This document shows, piece by piece, positions 11,667-20,396 of a stretch of 64,000 bases of DNA. Within the stretch, counting starts at the first letter, position 1. Each line of letters opens with the position of its first letter. Origin of the DNA: Plotosus lineatus (taxonomy: Eukaryota; Chordata; Actinopteri; Siluriformes; Plotosidae); contig CM045738.1 in assembly GCA_024760905.1 (NCBI GenBank), forward strand, positions 42,729,797 through 42,793,796. Reading direction: 5' to 3'. The translations under genes were made by a program, and so were the position numbers. The notes under the pieces were generated by a model that worked only from the letters and a program-made list of their open reading frames with translations, was not told the DNA's origin and made no database searches.

Positions 11667-11988
11667 CTGGGCGGCATGGTGGCATAGAGATTATCAGATT
11701 TCCCTCACAGCAATAAGGTCCTGGGTTCAAGTCCTGAGCTTGGGCATTTCTAGGTGTGGGTTTCTTCGGGGTACTGCGGTCTCCTCCCACAGTCAAAGGA
11801 CATGCACAATAAACTAAGTAGCTGTTCCAAATTACTCCTAGGTGTGAATATGAGTGGTAATGGTCATCTGATCATGGTTTGGCGAGCTGTTCAGGGCGTA
11901 TCCTGCCTTTGGCCACTGTTGGCTGAGATAGACCCCAGCCTTCCTGTGACCTTAATAGGAATAAGTGCTTTGGTACATGAATGAGTTA
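11667..11988 (+). repeat. SINE-B copy
   Basis: The tRNA-like head (GGCGGCATGGTGGCATAGAG, TGGGTTCAAGTCC) and the SINE-B body (CTCCTCCCACAGTCAAAGGA, AATTACTCCTAGGTGTGAAT) lead into diverged tail 1 (GGCGAGCTGTTCAGGGCGTA). It is about 10-20% diverged by eye from the copy at 53029. Confidence 0.82.
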
Positions 11989-12018
11989 GTTGGGACTCTG
12001 AACTAATAAGTGCGTTAT

Positions 12019-12020
<2 letters not shown>

Positions 12021-12101
<81 letters not shown>

Positions 12102-12118
12102 TGTGTGTGTGTGTGTGT
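12021..12118. repeat. (GT)n microsatellite
   Basis: A nearly pure GT tract of about 95 bp. Confidence 0.97.
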
Positions 12119-12261
12119 ATTTCTCCTTTTCTGATTGAATAGTCTCTTACCTGTAGCTATACTTTAATGGCCATCCAATAGCTAAATATTTTTTGTATAA
12201 ATGCAAATGACACTGGATTCTCTGTAGAAGCCCAGTTTTTTTTTTTTTTTTTTTACAAATC

Positions 12262-12925
12262 TAGTTGCTGATCTGGGGGCTTGTGTTGGATTACCGATAC
12301 CAAGGTTGAGGGTTCAAGCCCCACCATCAATGTGTTGTTAGTGCTGTCTGCCCAAAGCAGCTAACCGGGTTATCAAAGGCCAGCCAAGTCTTTCACAGTC
12401 TGTTGTGAGGGGAATGTAAAAAAAAAAAAAAAGCATTGCTGACTTTCGTCAAAAGTAGCTTCATTGTCATCATGTTTCTTCCCTGCGATGGCCTGGCGAG
12501 CTGTTCAGGGTGTACTTTACCTTCACCTAGAGTCGGCTGAGATGGGCGCCAACTTTCCCTCGACCCTAATTAGGATTAAAGGTAAGGTAAAGTCTGTTGG
12601 GCTTTTTACACCCGAGCCATAGTGGCTCATCAGGCCGGTGCTTATCCCCGGTTTCTGTAGCGTGAAGCGACTCGGAGTTCAACTCCTCCTGGATGGGACG
12701 CTAGTCCATCACAGGTTACCTTCCCAGTATATTTTACTGGTACCCATTTATACTACTGGGGTGAACAGAAGCACACTTGTGGTTAAGACCTTGCCCAGGG
12801 GTCTTAGCACAGCGGGGGTCTAACTGGGATTCGAACACACAACCTCCCGATCATGAGAGCAGCACTCTAACCACCACGCCACCGGCCCCACGAATTAGGA
12901 TTAAGTGGTTCATCGAATGAATGAA
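12262..12925 (+). repeat. SINE-A1 copy split by a SINE-C insertion
   Basis: The SINE-A head (GAGGGTTCAAGCCCC), body and tail 1 run to CTAATTAGGATTAA, then resume after 12892 with GATTAAGTGGTTCATCGAATGAATGAAT. The interruption is the SINE-C copy, with its TSD made from the SINE-A tail. Confidence 0.88.
12580..12892 (-). repeat. SINE-C copy nested in SINE-A (12-bp TSD)
   Basis: On the minus strand it begins GGGGCCGGTGGCGTGGTGGT with a B-box-like TGTGTTCGAATCCC. It continues through CTAAGACCCCTGGGCAAGG, ATATACTGGGAAGGTAACC and GGAGGAGTTGAACTCC to a 3' end of CAGACTTTACCTTACC. AATTAGGATTAA flanks it at 12568-12579 and 12893-12904. This shows SINE-C jumped after this SINE-A. Confidence 0.93.
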
Positions 12926-13676
12926 TAGTTGCTGAGCTTTATCATTCATCAAATCTCAGTAATTTTTAACATACTTGTCCAGTCCACCGAAACTTCTTTA
13001 TGTTGCATCTGGAAAATGATCTGGGAGCTAGTGGCATCCATTTCCAGCATATTACACATTAATTCATTAATTCTGAAAATAAGCAGATGTTTATCCATAA
13101 AATAATTCAACTTTTCTCTGACAAATAAATAAATACATTTAATTTAATTTGAACATTTTGCAATTTTTTTTCCCCCCATCAAGACTTATACGAATGACAT
13201 CATTTGAAATTAATCTCCAACTTTTCTGATGGAGCCGCGGAGCTCTTTAGCTTATTACCCTCTTCATTTCTTCATTTTATACACGTCCGCTTAGTCCCGC
13301 TGACCCCTCTTCCTGGCACTGCTTTCCTCAACATTGATCGGAAATTTCTGAGGGGGAAATTGCAGCAACAGAGGGATCAAGATGGGCCAAGCAATAGCAA
13401 GAAAAGATATTGAAGAGGATTTAACTTATGCACTTTCTGATTGCAGTGGTGAGAGCAATCTTTACCCCCATTGTGTTTTTCACCCCTCATTTCTTCCTTT
13501 CTTCTTTCTTGCGATGGATCCATCATAATACTGAAATTGGACACTACCAGCCATATATGATGTACTGCCTATGGGTTTCAGGAGGCTGTCAGACAAGTGC
13601 GGTTACTCAGTGTTTACCTACAGCTTAATAGGAATGAGTCTACCTTGGGTCTGGATTACACCAAATGATTTGACCT
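12926..13676. other. Unique DNA
   Basis: No family was recognised. Small open frames are present but none is persuasive. Confidence 0.35.
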
Positions 13677-13677
13677 A

Positions 13678-14755
13678 CAGTCGGCCCCCCTTCTTACGAA
13701 ATTAATCCGTTCCAGCGCCTTTTTCGGAACCTGGAGGTTTCGTAAGTAGGGGCGCATTTTACATGTAAAACGCGTGATTCGTTCCAAGGTTCCCAAGACT
13801 ACCCCATAAACCCTTTAAAAATGATAAAAGTACACCAATTGATAATATAAACATAATGAAATATGTGTTAAAAGAAAATTATTTATTAAACCCTTTAAAC
13901 ATTTTATTAACATATTTAACCATTTTATTAACATATTTATTAATTAAACCATTATTGAACATTTTTTATTCATTTTTACATTCATTATTAAACATATGTG
14001 GCGTGCTCCGTGGTATGCTCCGCCGAATGCGGGCGCTGCCCACACTCGGCGGAGCGCGCCACATTTGTATGATGCACCAAAACTTGAGTCCACAAGGTAG
14101 AGCTTTCAGACGATACCCAAAAATAAAAAGAGCTGATGTAACACTGATGAACATGAGCTACAGGAGCGAGAAGCCAGAAGCCCGGAGATCTAATACAGCA
14201 AGATCCACCTCTCGATAGCCTTCCGGCAGATGTTGCACTCGCTCATGCGGTTACCGCACAGCTGATAAGTGCCATGGCCACACATGAAGATCATGTTCTT
14301 CAGACGATGTGGTCGCCGCCCACACTCAGCGAAGCGCGTAACACTTGAGCCGACGCCGGAGCTTTTGAGACGGTGAGCAGCTCATCTGGACCTCTGATCT
14401 GTCAAGCAGGTAAGTGCGCTTTGAATACTTGTTTAGTACTCAACATTCACCTGTTTGCTAGAGGGATCGGAGGTCCAGACGAGCCGAATTTTTGCCCACA
14501 TTTGGCGGAGCGCGCCACATTTATTAAACATTTACTGAATTAAACAACTTAAAAAAGAAAAAATAAGCTGCAATGAGTAGTGAGAGAGTAACTCGTGCAT
14601 TGTTTGAATGGCGCGTTTTAATGTTTGAATCGTGCGTTTGGCGCTTTTCGTAAGAAGAAGTTGTTTCGTATACAGAGGACAAAAATTTAGGAAAATGTTT
14701 TTTGTATACTGGGTTTTTCGTATTCAGGGGGTTTTTGTAAGAAGGGGGACGGCTG
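13678..14755. mobile_element. MITE-2, TA-flanked, with internal palindromes
   Basis: The ends CAGTCGGCCCCCCTTCTTAC and (complement) CAGCCGTCCCCCTTCTTAC form terminal inverted repeats flanked by TA (13676-13677, 14756-14757). The interior holds tandem ATTTAACCATTTTATTAACA units, a GC-rich inverted repeat around 13997-14072 (GAATGCGGGCGC...CGGCGGAGCGCGCC) and the palindrome near 14285-14525. No transposase is present. TA duplication suggests the Tc1/mariner/pogo group. Confidence 0.8.
14285..14525. repeat. Imperfect palindrome related to 10115-10357
   Basis: CTCATCTGGACCTCTGATCT pairs with the later GATCGGAGGTCCAGACGAGC. The loop region TTGAATACTTGTTTAGTACT is the complement of the loop words at 10115-10357. 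Outer arms contain CGCCCACACTCAGCGAAGCG and CATTTGGCGGAGCGCGCCAC. Confidence 0.75.
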
Positions 14756-15051
14756 TATTTTATACTCAGTCAAAAAAGAAACTTCACACTCATAAATTGC
14801 GAAAAATCTTCTTGAAACTTAGTACAAAATTATTATCGTTATTATTAGGGGTAAGTACGTTGACAACAACACCATGTCACACAACAACTTCCACGTACAC
14901 ATACACAAATCACGTGCGATCGCACATTCAAGGAAAAGCATGTTTACTCGTTTTTCTAGTCATGGGACCTTGTGAGACATGTGCATTTTTGCTCAAGTTA
15001 GCACAACAGTGTGACTTATTGGAACAACAAGTCTTTATCGACATATTTTCA

Positions 15052-15255
15052 ATGCCACGACTCTCAAACATTCAACGTGAATGTGCCATTGGCATGCTGA
15101 ATACGGGAACATCCGTCACTGACATTGCCTGGGCTATGGGATGCGGTCGACGGACTATCCATGATCTACGGACACGTCTCCAATATACAGGCACCACAGC
15201 AGACCGACCTCGTTCAGGAAGACCATGCGTGATGTTACGAGCAGAGGACCATTAA
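15052..15255 (+). pseudogene. Tc1-like transposase, N-terminal piece
   Basis: The frame from ATG 15052 gives MPRLSNIQRECAIGMLNTG, then SVTDIAWAMGCGRRTIHDL and RLQYTGTTADRPRSGRP. This is a paired-like helix-turn-helix DNA-binding region (first HTH about residues 8-45) followed by the DRPRSGRP linker typical of Tc1-like transposases. The open frame extends further 5' (from 14632) but that part is MITE/TIR sequence. It stops at 15253 just after the linker. The DDE catalytic core is lost to an internal deletion, so it is inactive. Confidence 0.85.
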
Positions 15256-15325
15256 ATCGTCTTACGTCATTTGTGAAATCGATTCATCACTGCAACATCC
15301 ACTCAGAATGAATTGTTTAGAGGTC

Positions 15326-15439
15326 ATGGAGTGGCCCTCAAGGTCTCACGACCTTAACCCCGTCGAACATGTATGGGATGTGTTGGGCAGAAGACTTCGT
15401 CAAGTTTCCGTGGCATTTCTGGTGGAACTGATGAAATGA
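15326..15439 (+). pseudogene. Tc1-like transposase, C-terminal piece
   Basis: The frame reads MEWPSRSHDLNPVEHVWDVL followed by GRRLRQVSVAFLVELMK and a stop. The W-P-x-x-S-x-DLNP-x-E-x-x-W motif contains the third catalytic acidic residue region of Tc1-like DDE transposases. It is out of continuity with the N-terminal piece because the middle of the gene is deleted. Confidence 0.85.
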
Positions 15440-15570
15440 TGAACTGGATTTTCATGGTGTGCCATCATTAATTGTAAAAGAATGAAATAAAATCATGACT
15501 TCCGCCCCTTCTTTTCCTCTGTTCAATTTATTGACCACCAAATGAGTGTGAAGTTTCTTTTGTTGACTGA

Positions 15571-15574
<4 letters not shown>

Positions 15575-15637
<63 letters not shown>
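15575..15637. repeat. (AT)n microsatellite
   Basis: A pure AT tract follows the Tc1-like right TIR. Confidence 0.95.
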
Positions 15638-15643
<6 letters not shown>

Positions 15644-16077
15644 GATGCTCCCCAACTTACATTTTTAATTGGTTCCGGACAGCTGAACGGAAGTTGAAAG
15701 TGAACGTAAGTTGTTACAGTGACGTATGATGTATGACGTGTAACGTATGACGCTCATACTGTACTACACATCCATAAATACCACTACTGTATCTCGTAAA
15801 ACACCCTTAAATATCAATTATTATAAACATAACATTGTAAAATCTTCTTTTCATTTCGGCTTTTTCCCTTTCTCGGGAGTCGCCACAGCGAATCATCTGA
15901 TTAGTACACGAGTACTTTTGCAAGTACACTACTTTCGGTTTTGAGCGCCTCACATATTGTAAGCGTTGTTTGGCTGTTTTAAGCTTCATGTAAAGTGACT
16001 CAGTATAAATAAGTGACTTATTTAAAATTAATGTTGATATTATTTGATATATTTGGTATTATTTTACAATGTTATGT
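15638..16077. mobile_element. Mariner-like MITE end with inserted RTE/SINE tail
   Basis: ACAGATGCTCCCCAACTTAC resembles mariner/Tigger-type termini, with GAACGTAAGTTG-like internal repetition. At 15842-15899 a minus-strand RTE-type tail (TTCTTTTCATTTCGGC...GTCGCCACAGCGAATCAT) is inserted. The second terminus was not located. Confidence 0.5.
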
Positions 16078-16413
16078 TTGGGGGCAGTAGTGGTCGAGTA
16101 GTATAGGGTGCTGGATCGCTGATCTTAAGGTTGGGGGTTCAAGTCCCCACAAGGTTGTCACTGTGCCCCCCAGTGCAGCTAACTGAGTTATCAAAGGCGG
16201 GCCATGTCTCTCACTGTCTATGGTGTCAGGCATGTAAAAGAACCATTGCTGATTTTCGTAAAAAAGAGTAGGCTGCAAAGCCGTCAGCATGTTTCTGTCC
16301 CTTGCTAAAAGGGTTGTGTCAGGAAGACATCCGCCGTAAAAACCTATGCCAAATCAAACGTACGAATCATTCACTGTGGTGACCCCTGAAAAAAAGGGAA
16401 AAGCCAAAAGAAA

Positions 16414-16414
<1 letters not shown>
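16078..16414 (+). repeat. SINE-A2 copy, full length, RTE-like tail
   Basis: The head GGCAGTAGTGGTCGAGTAG and GGGGTTCAAGTCCCC, and the SINE-A body, are followed at about 16303 by tail 2. Tail 2 is GGGTTGTGTCAGGAAGACAT with CGTAAAAACCTATGCC (compare RTE 5' region GGGTTGCGACAGGAAAGGCG with CGTAAAACTTCTGCC at 19459-19500), then CACTGTGGTGACCCCTGAA with the GGGAAAAGCC end (RTE 3' end). The copy ends in CAAAAGAAAT before a short CT stretch and (AT)n. Confidence 0.9.

Positions 16415-16421
<7 letters not shown>

Positions 16422-16490
<69 letters not shown>
16422..16490. repeat. (AT)n microsatellite
   Basis: A pure AT tract. Confidence 0.96.
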
Positions 16491-16494
<4 letters not shown>

Positions 16495-16913
16495 TTGCTA
16501 GCAGGTCTGTTTATTTTTATATTTTTCATTTGAAGCCTGAGGGTTTAAAGTGTCTTTAAGAAGGATGAAAATGTGCAGGTGTTGTGGACAGACTTGTATG
16601 TCAGTATGTAATATTACGTATGTGAATATGATGTATTATTATGTCCAAACACTACCTCTACTGGGGCACAGACCCTGGGTGTAAAGGTAATTTTAAAAGC
16701 AATAATCTACCTCTTCCGTACACATTGCCCCTGACATTTCATGCGGTTCCTTTGTTTTTCGAAAGAAGACAAAAGAAACAAGAGTCTATTAAACACATTA
16801 GTCATGTAGCCCCATCTGTTGCAGATCCATTATTCCTAAATGGGTGAGGTTATTGTTTCAATGGCATTTTTGGGATCGTTGTTAATGGATTTTGGCATAA
16901 CTCCTCCGAAAGC
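16491..16913. other. Unique DNA
   Basis: No recognised feature. Confidence 0.4.
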
Positions 16914-17199
16914 TACACTGCCCATAATTATTGGCACCCCAGGTTAAGATGTGTTCTTTAACTTTTAGTAAATTTGGAGTTTTTTTCTAAATAATGTAGG
17001 ACCACACAGGAAAAAGAGGAAAATCCAAGCTTTAATTCAAGTGCATTGATTAAGGCAGGGGGTGGGGGTGGTTCTCACATTAAAAAGTCATTCTTTTAAA
17101 TGAAATCATGTGTGCCACAATTATTAGCACCCCTGACGTTAATATCTTGTACAACCGCCTTTTTCCAACAAAACATAACCTAAACTATACTGTTTCACA

Positions 17200-18161
17200 A
17201 GATGGGAGACTACAGGCAGAGGGATCTTGAACTGTTCCGCTCTCTGCGCAATCTCTCTAAATCATCCAGCGACCTGGGTCCTCTCCTCTGCACGCTCCTC
17301 TTCAACTCACTCCACAGATTTTCAATGGGGTTGAGGTCTCGGGACTCAGATGGCCATGGGAGGAGCTTGATTCCGTGTCTGGTGAACCTTTTCTATGTAG
17401 ATTTGGCCGCATGTTTATTTCATTATCATGCTGAAAGACCCAGTGATGACCAGTCTTCAGGCCACCAGATTTTGATTTTGATGTTCTGGTATTTCAAAGT
17501 GTTCATGATGCCATGCACCCTAACAAAGTTTCCAGGGACTCTGGAAGATAATCAAACCTACAGCATCATTGATTCTCCCCCATACTTCACATGAGGTGCT
17601 TTTCTGCAGCCATATCTTTTGTGTTCCACTAAATCTACTTCGAGCTTTTAGGCAACAAACACTCTATCTTGGTCTCATCTGACCAAAGCACACGTTGACA
17701 AAGTTGAAGTCCCAGTACCACTTTGCGAACTCAAGAGTTTTTCGTTTATGATTGAGAATGAGAAAAATGTATTTTTACGTGCATGCCTCCCAAACAGCTT
17801 TCATGCTCATGGTGCCTGTTGGTAGTTTGGAGACTTTGTGAACCAAAGATGGTCCTATTTGTTTCAATTCTTTGACAGTGAGCTTTGGAGCACTTTTTAT
17901 TTCTCTTACCACCCTCCTCAGTGTGCGGGGTGGAAAAATAACCTTGTATCCTCGTCCAGGCTTGTTTACCACTGTTCCAGTTGATTTAAAGTTCTTAATG
18001 ATTCCTCTGACAATAGATTTGCATAAGTGCAGGTAAGCAGCTATTTTCTTGTAACCATTGCTTGACTTGTAAAGGTCAACACACATCTGCCTTACTTGAA
18101 TGGGGGTTCCTTTGTCTGTCCCATGTTGAAGAATGGATAAGAGACATGGCCTCTGTATCAC
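17200..18161 (-). pseudogene. Tc1-like transposase pseudogene
   Basis: The N-terminal part (18161 down to 17775) reads VRQMCVDLYKSSNGYKKIAA, then VNKPGRGYK, PPRTLRRVVREIKSAPKLTV and HKVSK. That is two helix-turn-helix units with a GRG(R/K)-type AT-hook-like linker, as in Tc1-like transposases. Further along the minus strand in other frames, near 17340, is [16 protein letters not shown], the C-terminal catalytic-acid motif. Frameshifts and stops separate the parts. This element belongs to a different Tc1 lineage from 14761-15574, judged by the TIRs and the HTH sequence. Confidence 0.85.
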
Positions 18162-18228
18162 ATCATATTTATACCCCTGGGAAACAGGAAATGATAAATT
18201 ACTAATTAAGTGTTCCTAGATATGCTGA

Positions 18229-18441
18229 TCTTCTTCTTCTTCTTTTTCTTTTCCTTTCGACTGCTCCCTTCAGGGCTTGCCACAGCGAATCATCTGTCTC
18301 CATTTCACCCTATCCTGTGCATCTTCTACTCTCACACCAACTACCTTCACCACATCCATAAATCTCCTGTTTGGTCTTCCTCTAGGCCTTCTGCCTGGCA
18401 GTTCCAACCTCAGCATCCGACTACCAATATATTCACGATAA
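18229..18441 (-). mobile_element. RTE 3' fragment nested in Tc1-like element
   Basis: On the minus strand it covers RRFMDVVKVVGVRVEDAQDR to the GDP-like C-terminus and the (GAA)n tail. It is 5' truncated at TAGTCGGATGCTGAGGTTGG. A small in-frame loss replaces the usual KEDMK stretch. Confidence 0.85.
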
Positions 18442-18610
18442 CCAACATATTCGTAAATTACTGTAGAAATGACAAAGAGATATTTCAATTGCATTTATTT
18501 CCTAGGAATTGTTCAGGTTGCTCAAGTGAATTTATGAAAAATAATTTCTTTTTTTGAGTTTTTTTTCTCATTTAAAATTCACTTGAGTTGAGTTATTGGA
18601 GGGCACTGTA

Positions 18611-19335
18611 TGTGCTTATATTATAATGTCTAACAGTGGCGAGATTGGCTATAAAAGCATTAAAGTGGAAACTTTTAAATTACTTCATAATAAGCAGTGG
18701 AAAGACCAGACCTTGAGGCAAGGTTAACGAAGTCTTACAATGCATAAATCAAATTCAAACATGCAGGTTTCTTTTGATACCTTTTGTGTAAGCTACGCGG
18801 AAGGTACTATGACCTGCTGGTTTTCATCCCGCAGAAGATTGTATGTTTTTCCAATCAAAACTCCATGTATCCTACTAAGTTATTACTTTTTTATATTCCA
18901 ATTGATGCCACATAAAAGGTCACCTGTGTGTTTGAGCCAACAGTCATTTAATTTGTGCAAATCAATCATTATTACTACAAGACTACTCATGTATAATTTA
19001 CTTCTTTGTGTCGTTTCCAGTCAAATAATTAAAAGGCAAAGTGTGTAAAATATCAATAAAATATGTGAAGGAACAAATTTAATTCTCATGGTATTAGATT
19101 TACAAGCTGATGATGGAGAGCATTGTTGGAAATCAACCATAAATATACACCGCCCAGTCAAATGCAAACAGTATGGTGTAGAATAATATAGTGCAGAATT
19201 TACTGCACTATTTGGAGATCTGTGTTTGTCAGGAATCCTGAAATGTGTTCCTGGTCATAACAGTTGTAAAACTGTGGCTAATTGATTTGTCATAGCCTAT
19301 CTGTTTGCCTAATTTTAACAATGCATGTCCACTTA
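18611..19335. other. Unique AT-rich DNA
   Basis: No recognised feature. Confidence 0.4.
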
Positions 19336-19451
19336 TCATTCAATGCAGCCATGAGGCGGGGGGGTAATTTCAGCTGTAATTCCTAGCTGTAATTTCAGAT
19401 TACAGACTAACCAGTGTCTCTCCCCCTTATGCCGGTCCCAAGCCCGGATAA

Positions 19452-20396
19452 ATGCAGAGGGTTGCGACAGGAAAGGCGTCCGGCGTAAAACTTCTGCCAC
19501 ATTTAAAAATGCAAATGATCAATACAGAATTCATACCGGATCGGTCGAGGCCCGGGTTAACAACGACCGCCATCAGTGCTGTCAACCAACAGGGTGCTGA
19601 TTGAAATTGGACGACTGTTGGTCGAAGACGTCGAAGAAGGAGAGGCGGGAGGCGTGTCCGTAGGCAGAGAGAGAAGAGGAAATGCGTGAGCCTAGGACTG
19701 AGAGTAGGGACTTTGAATGTTGGAACTATGCAAGGAAAAGATAGGGAGCTGGCTGACATGATGCAGAGGAGGAAGGTGGACATACTGTGTGTTCAGGAGA
19801 CCAGGTGGAAAGGTAGCAAGGCTAGAAGCTTAGGAGCAGGGTTTAAACTGTTTTATAATGGTGTGGATGGGAAGAGAAATGGAGTAGGAGTCATCTTGAA
19901 GGAGGGGTTTGTCAGGAATGTTCTAGAAGTGAAAAGAGTGTCAGACAGAGTGATGAATCTCAAGTTAAAAATTGAAGGCGTGATGGTCAATGTTGTTAGT
20001 GCTTATGCCCCACAGGCAGGATGTAAGCGAGAAGAGAAGGAGAGATTCTGGAGTGAGGTAGATGAAGTGATGCAGAGTACCCCCAGAGGTGAAAGAGTGG
20101 TCATTGGAGCAGACTTCAATGGACATATTGGTGCAGGCAACAGAGGGGACGAGGAAGTGATGGGCAGGTTTGGTATCCAGGACAGGAACACAGAAGGACA
20201 GATGTTGATCGATTTTGCAAAAAGGATGGAAATGGCTGTGGTGAATACTTTCTTCCAGAAGAAACAGAAGCATAGGGTGACTTATGAAAGCGGAGGTAAG
20301 AGCACACAGGTAGACTACATCTTGTGTAGGCGATGTAATTTGAAGGAAGTCAGTGACTGCAAAGTAGTAGTGGGTGAGTGTTGCCAAACAGCATAG
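19452..20396 (+). pseudogene. RTE ORF, endonuclease part (copy A)
   Basis: This is the N-terminal half of the RTE polyprotein. The probable start ATG is at 19452. Compared with copy B, a G-to-T change creates TGA at 19602-19604. The frame is then open from 19605 (internal ATG 19686) to 20396. APE-like endonuclease motifs are visible: LRVGTLNVGTMQGKDREL, VDILCVQETRWKG (catalytic Glu), VVSAYAPQAG, VVIGADFNGHIG (Asp/Asn) and STQVDYILCRR. The enzyme would nick target DNA to prime reverse transcription in the nucleus. The frame is lost near 20376, where copy B has two extra bases. Vertebrate relatives are often annotated as craniofacial development protein 2-like (BovB/RTE EN). Confidence 0.9.

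Larger units (their letters stand above)
14761..15574 (+). mobile_element. Internally deleted Tc1-like transposon
   Basis: Terminal inverted repeats TATACTCAGTCAAAAAAGAA...CACTCAT (14761-14793) and their complement (15542-15574) are over 30 bp long with one or two differences, and TA is at both ends. Between them lie two transposase pieces. The element is about 0.8 kb, against the usual 1.2-1.6 kb of autonomous Tc1-like elements. The left end lies directly beside the right TIR of MITE-2. Confidence 0.9.
16916..18608 (-). mobile_element. Tc1-like transposon, degraded, with nested RTE piece
   Basis: Flanked by TA, the left end CACTGCCCATAATTATTGGC and the right end (complement) CAGTGCCCTCCAATAACTCA are the diverged TIRs of a fish Tc1-like (Passport-like) family. 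The transposase lies on the minus strand in broken frames. A 0.2-kb RTE 3' fragment is inserted at 18229-18441. The full span is about 1.7 kb including that insertion, the expected length for an autonomous ancestor. Confidence 0.8.
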
